DNA of 64,000 nucleotides from Apostichopus japonicus (lineage: Eukaryota > Echinodermata > Holothuroidea > Aspidochirotida > Stichopodidae): contig NC_092583.1 in the NCBI RefSeq assembly GCF_037975245.1, positions 17,138,764 through 17,202,763 of the forward strand. The letters run 5' to 3'. Both the position numbers and the translations under genes were made by a program. Of this stretch, positions 23,701-33,900 are shown piece after piece; position 1 is the first letter of the stretch; each line of letters starts with the position of its first letter. The notes below the pieces were generated by a model. It was not told the DNA's origin and did no database searches. It saw nothing but the letters and a program-made list of their open reading frames with translations.

Positions 23701-25626
23701 ATGGAAATCTGTTCCAACTACAGATATGCCACTACTGTCCAACACCATCGATGTAGTTTCAAGCTCAACTCCACTACTGTAACATGGAACATCGTGAATA
23801 GTCATAAAGTGTCATTATGACTATGAATCATCCAAATTTAGCCAATTTTAATTTGTTGCAGTATTCCCAGACCGGCAGTCCGCAGTGTGAGGCAGCTCAC
23901 AAGTACCCAATGCCAAGTTTCAACCAAATGTTACCAATCCTGAAGAAGTCACATGACTCAAAGGAACACTGGGCCATTAACAGAAAACAGGTCATGTCAG
24001 TTGTGTTGAGTTGCTTTCTGTTGGGAGGTTTCTGGCCGGTCTAGCTGATAGCCTTCTGGTCAGGTGAATTTAGTTGAATATGTATCAGCATATACAGTAA
24101 GGTACGTAGAGATACCCCCCCGGCCCCAAGGCACATCTCCATGAGAGACTTACCTCGCATACCATAGTAGGAGAACCTTTCACAAAACTCTGTACCGATG
24201 ATATAGAAGACACTTTTGGGGAAATTGGATTCCCCCGAGACAAATTTCTGAAGGTGAAACAAAAGTGGGAAACTTTATACGTGTAGTATAATTAATTATT
24301 AATTAAACAGATAAATAATACGTTGCATTGATGAATAGCATATCAGGACATTGCGATCAAACCCCTCTGTGAAGAAACAACTAACAATGAAACAAAAACA
24401 TTTCAAAACATTTCACATAGGCTTGATCTGAAGGTACAGATGTTTGAATTATTCATCAATTAATATTCATGCTTATAAATGAGAGCAGCCCAATAACATT
24501 GCTGACAGCAGCAGTAATATTACGGGGACTGTTTTAGGTAAGGAAATTGTGAGGATTCTGCGAGATTCTGCAAATGACGATTGTTACTATACCAATTTGT
24601 CATGTGTTTATGTTCTTAACTAGTGGCAGTAAAATGCAAGAGCCTTTTTTCTTTAGTACTGGCAAACGGAGAAATCCACTGGCTTTTAATAACCAGTCAA
24701 ATTGAATTTGGAGAACTGATTATCGTAGAATCTATAATCAGTGAGAAGTAATATGTGTGACAAGCCAAGGCTTCAAATACAACTTGTTCACTAAAACTAT
24801 TGACAAAACGACTGGTTCCTTGCATGCAAGCATGTGGAATAAATAGATAGTCCACAATATTCATTTACCAACTAATCGTTTAAAATAAACATTTCAATAT
24901 TTTCCAAACTTACCTTCACACGGCCCCATCCTTTACCGCTTATTTTTGGCACTTCACTCTCGTTAACCTCTGTTTAAAGGGAAAAAAAGAATCATTTTTA
25001 AAAAAAATAAATAAAAGAAGTCACTTTTCATTCCTTAATTGCAAATAAGAATCACACTACATCCTAGTAAATTTGTAACTGTCATACAGCATGTGATATT
25101 GATACAAATTGTGGTTGCCATCCATCTGACAGTAAGATTGTCATAAAGTAAAAACATTAAAATTCAGAAAACTTCCATACAAGGACTGAGTTGGCTTTTA
25201 GTTTATGTAGGACCATCTTTTGCTATATAGTAGTTATCTATGGCTTGAATTCTCATTCATTCATTTATCTTGAGAGGGCACGAAGCCAAGGGTAAGGGGG
25301 AAGGGGGCGATCACCCCCTCCCCTTGAGCATATTTGTTGTATTTTTTTATGTTATTGCTAGTAATTTCAAAATAAAAAAAGCTTAGATGCAACTTACAAG
25401 GCCTGGGAAGTGCCATTTCCAGCGATCTGGGAAGCATTTTCAGCCAAAATTTTCTGGTACGCCTTGCGCCAACTCATGGTGGCGCTACGCTTAGATACAG
25501 TAGTTTGCTTACAGACTATTACAGAATATGTTGTTCCAATCTTACCTATCAAGTCATGTATTCATTACCATCATAATGGACACTAAAAACACATGTAAGT
25601 TACAGACAATTCTAATTACCTGACAT
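11520..25626 (-). CDS. SLC15A: proton-coupled oligopeptide transporter (SLC15A/POT family), 20 exons
   Basis: Complete 734-residue transporter, close in length to vertebrate PEPT1/PEPT2. Exons in transcript order: 25626-25620, 24969-24914, 24247-24154, 22859-22718, 21629-21537, 20824-20725, 20429-20261, 18673-18591, 17337-17257, 16628-16494, 16188-16156, 15741-15571, 15437-15321, 14920-14756, 14605-14559, 14353-14219, 13358-13241, 13143-13012, 12634-12527, 11738-11520. Every junction is GT-AG and in phase, and the total of 2205 nt is divisible by 3. Family marks: ExxER in helix 1 (residues 41-45), His75 at the proton-site position, the PTR2 signature GTGGIKPCVSAFGGDQF (144-160), FYFAINAGS (175-183), and FWALFDQQGSRWTLQ (298-312). 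A large extracellular domain lies between helices 9 and 10, as in animal peptide transporters. The family imports di- and tripeptides with protons across the plasma membrane; substrate range cannot be read from sequence. The first exon is the least certain. Confidence 0.93.
11855..12260 (+). mobile_element. tRNA-derived SINE
   Basis: Starts with a tRNA-like head (A-box GGTCAAGTGGTTAAGG, B-box GGTTCGAGCCCTGG). It continues with the common SINE body TGTCCTTGGGCAAGGCGCTT and CACCCAGGTGTATAAATGGG, and ends in a TTATTAAT-type tail at 12230-12260. It lies in the intron between the last two coding exons of the transporter, on the opposite strand. Confidence 0.85.
13241..15437 (-). CDS. SLC15A: transporter exons 13-17: extracellular domain
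   Basis: Five exons (15437-15321, 14920-14756, 14605-14559, 14353-14219, 13358-13241) encode about 190 residues between helices 9 and 10. This matches the extracellular beta-sandwich domain that animal PEPT proteins have and bacterial POTs lack. Sequence conservation is low, as expected, with several N-x-S/T sequons. Assignment rests on position, open frame and matching splice phases. Confidence 0.85.
13765..14046. repeat. 25-bp minisatellite in a transporter intron
   Basis: About ten units with core GGGGCCAATAGGGGGAGTTG lie between exons 17 and 16. Most differences between units are single substitutions. Confidence 0.9.
15095..15275. repeat. AT-rich ATATAGATATAAT repeats and a CAGA microsatellite
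   Basis: Imperfect ATATAGATATAATAT repeats followed by AGACAGACAGAC units at 15239-15262, inside a transporter intron. Confidence 0.85.
16494..16628 (-). CDS. SLC15A: transporter exon 10: helix 7
   Basis: Encodes F-W-A-L-F-D-Q-Q-G-S-R-W-T-L-Q, among the most conserved stretches of the family and part of the peptide-binding cavity. The small following exon (16156-16188) supplies I-K-P-D-Q-M-Q. Confidence 0.94.
17620..17890. repeat. two diverged tandem copies of about 180 bp
   Basis: The segment AAACTTCTAATTTTACCCCT with flanking CCACTACC and GAGAACCACCC occurs near 17630 and again near 17800. It is intronic and non-coding. Confidence 0.75.
18265..18492. mobile_element. hAT-like MITE
   Basis: A 228-bp element with imperfect terminal inverted repeats (CAGGAATTTTCAA at the left, CAGGGATTTCCAA inverted at the right). 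The 8-bp flanks TCATAGAG and CTATAGAG match at six of eight positions. CAGG-type termini with an 8-bp duplication fit the hAT superfamily. No transposase is encoded. Confidence 0.7.
19826..20232. repeat. about 57-bp minisatellite beside a splice donor
   Basis: About seven units with core GGTTACAGCAGTGGGATTTA followed by GTTCTGCCTGTAAGGACTAA. The array stops some 24 bp from the donor of transporter exon 7. Confidence 0.9.
20261..20429 (-). CDS. SLC15A: transporter exon 7: helices 5-6, FYFAINAGS motif
   Basis: Contains F-Y-F-A-I-N-A-G-S, whose Tyr176 matches the substrate-site Tyr167 of human PEPT1, and the A-F-G-V-P-A segment. A 57-bp minisatellite begins about 25 bp past its splice donor. 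Confidence 0.93.
20725..20824 (-). CDS. SLC15A: transporter exon 6: PTR2 signature
   Basis: Carries the family signature G-T-G-G-I-K-P-C and F-G-G-D-Q-F in helix 4. Joined in phase to exon 5 (21537-21629), which encodes helix 3 and the following loop. Confidence 0.93.
21740..21965. repeat. two related intronic segments with GGTGACC...AGATGACC
   Basis: TGACTGCTGGTGACCCAGAT near 21784 and TGACATCTGGTGACCTCAGA near 21928 are similar blocks about 145 bp apart. They look like an old dispersed repeat; I cannot name the family. Confidence 0.5.
22665..22721. repeat. 29-bp tandem duplication spanning a splice donor
   Basis: The sequence TATTCAGCATAATTAGCATA followed by AAACCTG is present twice (22665-22693 and 22694-22721). 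The right-hand copy contains the donor of transporter exon 4, so the intron starts with a second, identical donor. Confidence 0.85.
22718..22859 (-). CDS. SLC15A: transporter exon 4: helix 2 and start of helix 3
   Basis: Encodes residues 53-99 plus two bases. It contains T-A-L-Y-H (His75, the counterpart of the essential His57 of mammalian PEPT1) and the G-A-M-I-A-D-G-L-L-G-K segment. The donor reads CAG then GTTTTATGC, a weak match to consensus. An exact copy of this donor lies 29 nt further downstream. Confidence 0.92.
22940..23305. repeat. AAT/ATC trinucleotide microsatellite
   Basis: About 360 bp of ATAATAATAATC-type repeats in the intron between transporter exons 4 and 3. The Asn/His-rich open frame at 22893-23111 is a translation of the repeat. 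Confidence 0.95.
24154..24247 (-). CDS. SLC15A: transporter exon 3: helix 1 with ExxER motif
   Basis: Encodes residues 22-52, ending at Y-Y-G-M-R. The E-F-C-E-R-F segment is the proton-coupling ExxER motif of POT transporters. It is spliced after one base of the next codon. Confidence 0.93.
25620..25626 (-). CDS. SLC15A: candidate first coding exon of the peptide transporter
   Basis: ATGTCAG followed by the donor GTAAT supplies a start codon and exactly the one leftover base needed by the next exon, which begins AGGTTAAC. Translation becomes M-S-E-V-N-E. The choice makes the whole reading frame close correctly, but a 7-nt coding part is easy to match by chance and another first exon further upstream is possible. 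Confidence 0.5.
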
Positions 25627-26362
25627 TGTTCAAGAACAATGTCTCCAATGTTTCATATGTTTATTTTGTTTTGTTTGAGACAGCATGCAGACAATTTCTG
25701 AGACCTTTCTGAGTAACTATCATTATTTAATATTGCTTGATAGCTTGTTCCATTGCTAGGATACAATAGATACATTGTGCAAAAATTTGTGTTGTCATAT
25801 ATAGGCAACCTGCTCCCCTTGCTATAAATCAACAAACTTTCTGGCATTTTATAGAAAGTTGTTTTTTTTCTTTTGTAATCCTTTCCCTCTCGTCTTGCAA
25901 TATTTAGGATTTACTTTTCAGTTAATAATTAGTCTTGTACTTACTACATTCAACAAAGACTTAAAACGGCTCATAATTAATAACAAAATCCTTTGTACCT
26001 GGCTTGTCTGTGCTCCCATAGGTAGCTATTGTCTCAGCCATTGTGGTGCATCAGATTCTAGTCGCAATGAAATATCGTCAATCCAGTATTTACTGTTTTT
26101 GGGGTGACACTGTGGATCCCAAAGCCGTCACTCTGGTGGGAAACAAATATAAGGAAACAAATATGAGGAAACAAAAATGAGGAAAAAAATAGAAAAGTGA
26201 AGGACTTGTAAATAACAATTAGAGGTTACAGAATTTATAACAAAGATCTTTATCAACCTAAAGATGACAAATGTGTTTGGGTCTCCTATTAAGTCACCAT
26301 ACTTAAATAGAACCTGAGTACACACTTTACTAAGTACATACTACAGTATATATGTATGATCT

Positions 26363-26575
26363 ACTGACAGGGAAAATGCTATGCAAAATAGGGAAATGCT
26401 ATGCAAAATAGGGAAAATGCTATGCAAAATAGGGAAAATGCTATGCAAAATAGGGAAAATGCTATGCAAAATAGGAAAATGCTATGCAAAATAGGGAAAA
26501 TGCTATGCAAAATAGGGAAAATGCTATGCAAAATAGGGAAATGCTATGCAAATGGGAAAATGCTATACAAATGAA
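26363..26575. repeat. 21-bp minisatellite upstream of the transporter
   Basis: Nine or so units with core GGGAAAATGCTATGCAAAAT, about 0.75 kb 5' of the candidate first transporter exon. The core holds ATGCAAA, which resembles an octamer-type site, but nothing shows that it is used. Confidence 0.9.
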
Positions 26576-28310
26576 GTGCAATAGTGCAAAAAGTACACAG
26601 GAACCATAGAATTTTGCAGGGGGATTGTTCAGAGCCTTCAAAAGTGCTATATATACGCAATTAAAGTCGATCACTAAATTATTCCCTGACTGAGAACGGT
26701 TGATTACATGTCTGTCTGCTGGTCGAACGTGTATCAATTAATATTTGGTTTGATAATTAAAATAGTTGCAAAGATTTGAAGTATAATCCGTTGTAAGATT
26801 AACACAACAAAGTAACATACCAGTCTCTGTCCGAGCTTGTTTACAATAACCGTTCCTTACAAACACACGGCTGATTTAAAGCTCACACTGTAATGACACA
26901 CACCTACTGTAAAGCTTGTGTTAATTGGAAGCTCTTGCAAACTGTCCAGCTATTTTAATAACATGTTCCTTGAAGCGTTACCGGTACACCGTGAACTTTA
27001 TTTCTGAATTTAAAGGTCACTTCATGCCACAACACTGTACAGTGCTACATATGAAGTTGACTATTATACATACCCAACTGTACTATATTAAGCAAAGTTC
27101 TACTGAACCAGAGTAACACTAAAACCAATAATGCATATCCAATTTGTACAATGCAGCGTATGTAGACACTTAACATCTTCAAACCAGTTTTCATGCAAAT
27201 AAAAGATTGAATTCATTGAACATAAAACAGTACCAAAAGGCACAAACCATTTTCCTTTTGACTGCATAGCAGCCTATTCAGAGTGGCATTTGTTATGTCA
27301 ACACTCAACAGACATAGCACAAGAAGTATATTATTTGAACTGTATCTAGACCAATTCATAAGTTTCAAAGAAGTCACCTTTATGCACATTGTTCCCATTC
27401 TTTCAGTGAAAATATCATTGCCAACTAAACAAACATAAATTTCCATGTAAATAACTCTACATTACTGACACAAAATGTCATAGGCAACCACCCCCCACCC
27501 CCCTCCTAATCATCTAAAATATGCAAAGAGAGAACAATAAACAATACACACAATCCAAAATACCATCACCAATATGAAAATAAAGTGGAATATTCTCAGA
27601 TGCAAAATCCGCAGAAAAATAACACAGTTGTCTTCTGAATGGTAGATAACTGTAAGGAACAAAACATGGGAGATCCTGGTAGTGGGAAATAGAGGGCGCA
27701 GTGCTAATATGCTTCCAGTCCTGTAGAATTCTTTGGAAAGTGTACATGGATATTGGAGCCATGTACAGTAAGAGACGAGCAAAGTACAAACATGCATTTT
27801 CACTATACAGCTAAGATTACCTATATATGCTCAACACAGACAGTGACCTTCACACTGAACTTGTTTTTTTACTCATTACTTCCAAGTTTTGCGTCATGCT
27901 TAGAGCAAATGCGCAATCTTTTTGATTTGTTCAAATATCAGATCTTAGTGTACCTACGTCAGCAATTACAAACTATATAGAGAAAAGAGCAAGCAGGTAC
28001 AGTAGGTACGCTAATACACCGTAATCAAATATTTATGTAAAACATTAAACGAGTTTGCATTGCTGCTTAGAATTAATTCCCTTAATACTGGGAGATTATC
28101 ATCTCTCTCTCGTGGTTTGAATGTGAACACAAGAAAAGGAATATCTTAATTTGAGAGCAAAAAGAGAAATATTGATGGTTTACTCAGGAAATGACAAATT
28201 TTTCCCTGTTTATCCTGTGTGGTAACTGCAGTAGTATGTAGGTAGTCTATATGCCTGTAGTTAGTTGCTCAGTGCTCAAACAATATCTACAGTGATATTG
28301 TACACTATAT
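26576..28310. other. no gene seen
   Basis: Intergenic sequence upstream of the transporter. Short open frames at 27213-27803 on the minus strand overlap one another in different frames and show no domain. Confidence 0.4.
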
Positions 28311-28312
28311 AG

Positions 28313-30925
28313 CTTGCATACTACACACAGCATAGATCTTACAGTACACTGTAGTACCCACAGCATAGATCTTACAGTACACTGTAGTACCCACAGCATA
28401 GATCTTACAGTACACTGTAGTACCCACAGCATAGATCTTACAGTACATATCTTACAGTACACTGTAGTACACACAGCATAGATCTGACAGTGCGCTGTAG
28501 CACCCACAGCATAGATCTTACAGTACACTGTACATATACACACAGCATAGATCTAACAGTACACTGTAGTACACACAGCATAGATCTTACAGTACACTGT
28601 ACATATACACACAGCATAGATCTACTGTAACAGTGCGCTGTAGTACACACAGCATAGATCTTACAGTACACTGTAGTACACACAGCAAAGATCTCACAGT
28701 ACACTGTAGTACACACAGCAAAGATCTCACAGTACACTGTAGTACACACAGCATAGATCTTACAGTACACTGTAGTACCCACAGCATAGATCTTACAGTA
28801 CACTGTAGTACCCACAGCATAGATCTTACAGTACATATCTTACAGTACACTGTAGTACACACAGCATAGATCTGACAGTGCGCTGTAGCACCCACAGCAT
28901 AGATCTTACAGTACACTGTACATATACACACAGCATAGATCTACTGTAACAGTGCGCTGTAGTACACACAGCATAGATCTTACAGTACACTGTAGTACAC
29001 ACAGCAAAGATCTCACAGTACACTGTAGTACACACAGCAAAGATCTCACAGTACACTGTAGTACACACAGCATAGATCTTACAGTACACTGTAGTACACA
29101 CAGCATAGATCTTACGGTACACTGTACATATATACACACAGCATAGATTTTACAGTACACTGTAGTACACACAGCATAGATCTTACAGTACACTGTAGTA
29201 CACACAGCAAAGATCTCACAGTACACTGTAGTACACACAGCATAGATCTTACAGTACACTGTAGTACACACAGCATAGATCTTACAGTACACTGTACATA
29301 TACACACTGTACATACTGTAACAGTGCGCTGTAGTACACACAGCATAGATCTCACAGTACACTGTAGTACACACAGCATAGATCTTACAGTACACTGTAG
29401 TACACACAACATAGATCTTACAGTACACTGTAGTACACACAGCATAGATCTTACAGTACACTGTAGTACACACAGCAAAGATCTCACAGTACACTGTAGT
29501 ACACACAGCATAGATCTTACAGTACACTGTACATATACACACAGCATAGATCTACTGTAACAGTGCGCTGTAGTACACACAGCATAGATCTTACAGTACA
29601 CTGTAGTACACACAGCAAAGATCTCACAGTACACTGTAGTACACACAGCATAGATCTTACAGTACACTGTAGTACACACAGCATAGATTTTACAGTACAC
29701 TGTACAAATACACACAGCATAGATCTACTGTAACAGTGCGCTGTAGTACACACAGCATATATCTTACAGTACACTGTAGTACACACAGCATAGATCTTAC
29801 AGTACACTGTAGTACACACAGCAAAGATCTCACAGTACACTGTAGTACACACAGCAAAGATCTCACAGTACACTGTAGTACACACAGCATAGATCTTACA
29901 GTACACTGTAGTACACACAGCATATATCTTACAGTACAATGTAGTACGCACAGCAAAGACCTCACAGTACCCTGTAGTACACACAGCATAGATCTTACAG
30001 TACACTGTAGTACACACAGCATAGATCTTACAGTACACTGTACATATACACACAGCATAGATCTACTGTAACAGTACACTGTAGTACACACAGCAAAGAT
30101 CTCACAGTACACTGTAGTACACACAGCAAAGATCTCACAGTACACTGTAGTACACACAGCATAGATCTTACAGTACACTGTAGTACACACAGCATATATC
30201 TTACAGTACACTGTAGTACACACAGCAAAGATCTCACAGTACACTGTAGTACACACAGCATATATCTTACAGTACACTGTAGTACACACAGCAAAGATCT
30301 CACAGTACACTGTAGTACACACAGCATATATCTTACAGTACACTGTAGTACCCACAGCATAGATCTTACAATACACTGTAGTACACACAGCATAGATCTT
30401 ACAGTACACTGTAGCACTGTACACACAGCAAACAGTAGATCTTACAGTACTTACACTGTAGTACTGTACATACAGCATAGATCCTACAGTGTTTTGTAGT
30501 ACTGTACACACAGCATAAATCTTACAGTACACTGTAGTACACACAGCATAGATTTTACAGTACACTGTAGTACACACAGCATAGATCTTACAGTACACTG
30601 TAGTACACACAGCATAGATCTTACAGTACACTGTAGTACACACAGCATAGATTTTACAGTACACTGTAGTACACACAGCATAGATCTTACAGTACACTGT
30701 AGTACACACAGCATATATCTTACAGTACACTGTAGTACTGTACACACAGCATACAGTAGATCTTACAGTACTTACGCTGTACTACACACAACATAGATCT
30801 TACAGTACTTACACTGTAGTACATACAGCATAGATCCTACAGTGTTTTGTAGTACACACAGCATAAATCTTACAGTACACTGAAATACACACAGAATACA
30901 TCTTACAGTACGCTGTATACTGTGT
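28313..30925. repeat. 33-bp minisatellite array, about 2.6 kb
   Basis: About 79 units of 33 bp with core CATAGATCTTACAGTACACT. Variants include AAAGATCTCAC, ATATCTTAC and a spacer type ACTGTACATATACACAC followed by CTACTGTAACAGTGCGC. Each unit contains the palindromes AGATCT and ACAGTACACTGT-like sequence. The 33-bp period (11 codons) leaves long Cys/Tyr/Val-rich open frames on both strands (up to 351 codons at 29690-30745 minus); these are artefacts of the repeat. Confidence 0.95.
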
Positions 30926-33900
30926 TTTGTGACAATTGTTGCATTTCTTTGAAAACCAAAACTAACAATGTTAGGAATTTAATGTAATTTCAGTAATCAA
31001 AACATTCATGATACTCCTATAATGCTGAACAACAAACCAACAAGCTTTGCCTTTCTCACAAAGTTCTCTCAAATAACCACTTGAAGGAACATCCTGCAAA
31101 ACTTCCTCAAAATAAACCTTGATACAAAAGACCAACATTTATATGATCAATAATTTTGGTATATAAGTTACAATTTCTCATTCCAGTTATCTTAAAGGGT
31201 TGCCCATGTGGACAATTAACAAGCTGTAAACTTTGAAAGCCTTCAAAGGTCAGTCTAATATTACAAAATTTTGTTATGCTTTGCGAAACAATCACAAATT
31301 ATCTGTTTGCAGCTTTCCAATGGAAATCTACTGTACATACAGTATAATAAACAAAGAGGCTTATTGAAGATATAGCCAATTATTGCCTACAAAAGTGCAT
31401 CTAATTTAAAGGAATTTTCGGGTTAAGTCAATATTTCTTATTGATCCGTCTACAGTAAGAAAGAGACTGGAAAAGTTTCAGTCAGTTCAAACATACAGTA
31501 CTGGATGGACTAATTGAAGGTATTTAGTGGCAACTACTGTACCTACACCAACTATATTCAAAGGTGAACTACAGTACTGATGATAAGGTGCAATCTAGAA
31601 GCACTCCAAGTACAGTAATGTATTGTAAAGTCTGTAATATTCAGTAAAACAAGGTTTTTCCCACCTGAAAGTGAGAAAAAGTGGGAAACAGCTCAATTAT
31701 TTATTGTATTGATTTCATGCATAATTAATTTCAGAAGTGCATGAGAACCATTTTGAAATCGTTAGAGTACATAATACGTTAGATTGTGATACTGTTCAGA
31801 ATCTAATTTTAAAGTTCAACACTGCTCCATGAGCAGAAAAGAAAATCCATAACACCTTGTACAACAATGTCAAACCCCACCCCCTTTCAACCAGACACAA
31901 AAAAATTAAAAGTATAGTTATTAACACAACCTATAGACATATGATAATCAAAAACCTTTTTGTTTTTGTAGTTTTTTTTTGTACGCTTTCCACATGTTTT
32001 AATTAGCATTAATAAAACCTGCAGTGTACATACTGTACATATGTATATACAGTGCAGTGCATGTGTAGCATACAGTATAACTTTGCCAGTGCTTTCCTAG
32101 TCACAACACACCTTAATATTAATAATGAGCTACAGCATTATTATATCACCATAATATGAGATCAACAGAGCATAGCAAACTGGTCATTTTTATCTTGGCA
32201 ACAATCTGTTCAATTTGAATGCAGCAAGTTTTCTACAATTATACACATGAATAATCATCACAGACACAATCTGTTAGGAAGGTTGCTGGTAATACTCCAT
32301 TACAATGTACATGCTATACTGTACTTCATAGAAGAATAGGCCTGCCTGCCCAGCACAAAACACAGGATATTAAGCCCACTTTTGAGTTTGTTCTTCTATG
32401 TACATTTCCTGAAATACAAATGCAGTGAGACACTTACGAACATTATATATGTGTGTAAATATGATTTAATTTCATTGCCAGCTGTCAGGGAATATTTAGG
32501 TTCTACAGTAGTATAAACTGAGGAGAAGGAAGTAATCATACACACTGGCAACCTCTGACCCCTTTTTCTACCGGTATGCAAGATAACATGACTTGACAAT
32601 TCTCTTATTATTTTCCTTAAGAGGATGAGGGGAAGGGAGGGGAGGGGAAGGGAGGGAGGGAAGGGGAAGGGAGGGAAAGGGAGGGAAAGGGAGGGGAAGG
32701 GAGGGGAAGGGAGGGGAAGGGATACTTCCCAGATACAATAACATAGACTTACACCTGTGCTCATCTTTTATGTAGTATAGAAGAAAATCTACAAACATTT
32801 ATATGAAGGTCAGGACAGCATATGTTCAAACTATGCTGTGATTTATACAAACATTTTTCACTATTTTCCGAACTAAAAAAAAATTCTAAAAATACAGTTT
32901 AATATCTACAGCACAAAAGCTACAAGGACAAATAACTCATATAAAATTCTAATCATATTACTTCTTATTGTATCAAAAGGCTACCCTGATCCGAGCAGCA
33001 AAGCTTATGAAATGCAGTACTGTGGATGTTTACAGTACAAACTGTACCATACGCAGTTGAAGGAGGTACTCAGGCTGCACGGTACAGCTAGATTCTTATT
33101 CATTTGATATACAGTATTTGTACACAGTGTTAAAATAGCTCCCAGCATAGTTTACAGTCCATACGGAATGGCATTGTGAACAACACAAACTGTGTAAGAA
33201 TGGTGATTACAGTACTGTATATAGTACAGTACATGCTTGAGAGTTAGCTCTAGATCAGTAGAGAGGCACTGCTTTTGTCAGAAACATTTCTAAAAAGATT
33301 GCATCCAGCTAATACTGTTTTAAGAGTTCAATGCATGTACAGTACCCTCTTATTCATGCATGTAATACCTCATTATTCATGCATGTAATCATTTTACAGC
33401 CCGTATGGAATGTACCTGTATTACTTATTAACTCAATACCAGTAAGTTTCTATACTAACCATCGTACCCTCACTCAACTGTACAATTGGCTGGTTGTCAA
33501 CAAAAGGCAATGTGTACTATTTGACAACGTAAGTGCAAATTTTGTAATGCAAAGTAGGAATAACTGCACATTTTATTGTACATTTTGATTTTTAAACTGT
33601 CCATGATGTTTACTCTTACCACAATCGTAAGTTACATATATAATATACAATGAAAAGGACAATAAAAACAGTTTAAAACTGCAAATTATACTGTAGAATA
33701 TGCCAATACAGTAGTGTTAGAAACAATCATTTCTCTGGTTTTTGGCTAAGATCATGTGTAGTATCTGTTCCCTTTCGAGGGGAATGGTGATGCACACCCG
33801 ACGATGATCACACAGTCACAGTCCCGATGCAAGGGGACTGGGGTTGAGAGCGGATCAGTCGTTTGGTTTTCATGCCCAGGTTCTTTCCTGGTTGACTTTT

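Noticed and set aside
28438-30747. Long Cys/Tyr-rich open reading frames on both strands
   Set aside because: They are translations of the 33-bp tandem repeat, exist in several frames and strands at once, and have no flanking unique coding sequence.
28313-30925. CRISPR-like array
   Set aside because: Units are contiguous tandem repeats without unique spacers, and the window is eukaryotic.
32396-32798. Pro/Ser/Leu-rich minus-strand open frames
   Set aside because: Translations of the polypurine tract on its complementary strand.
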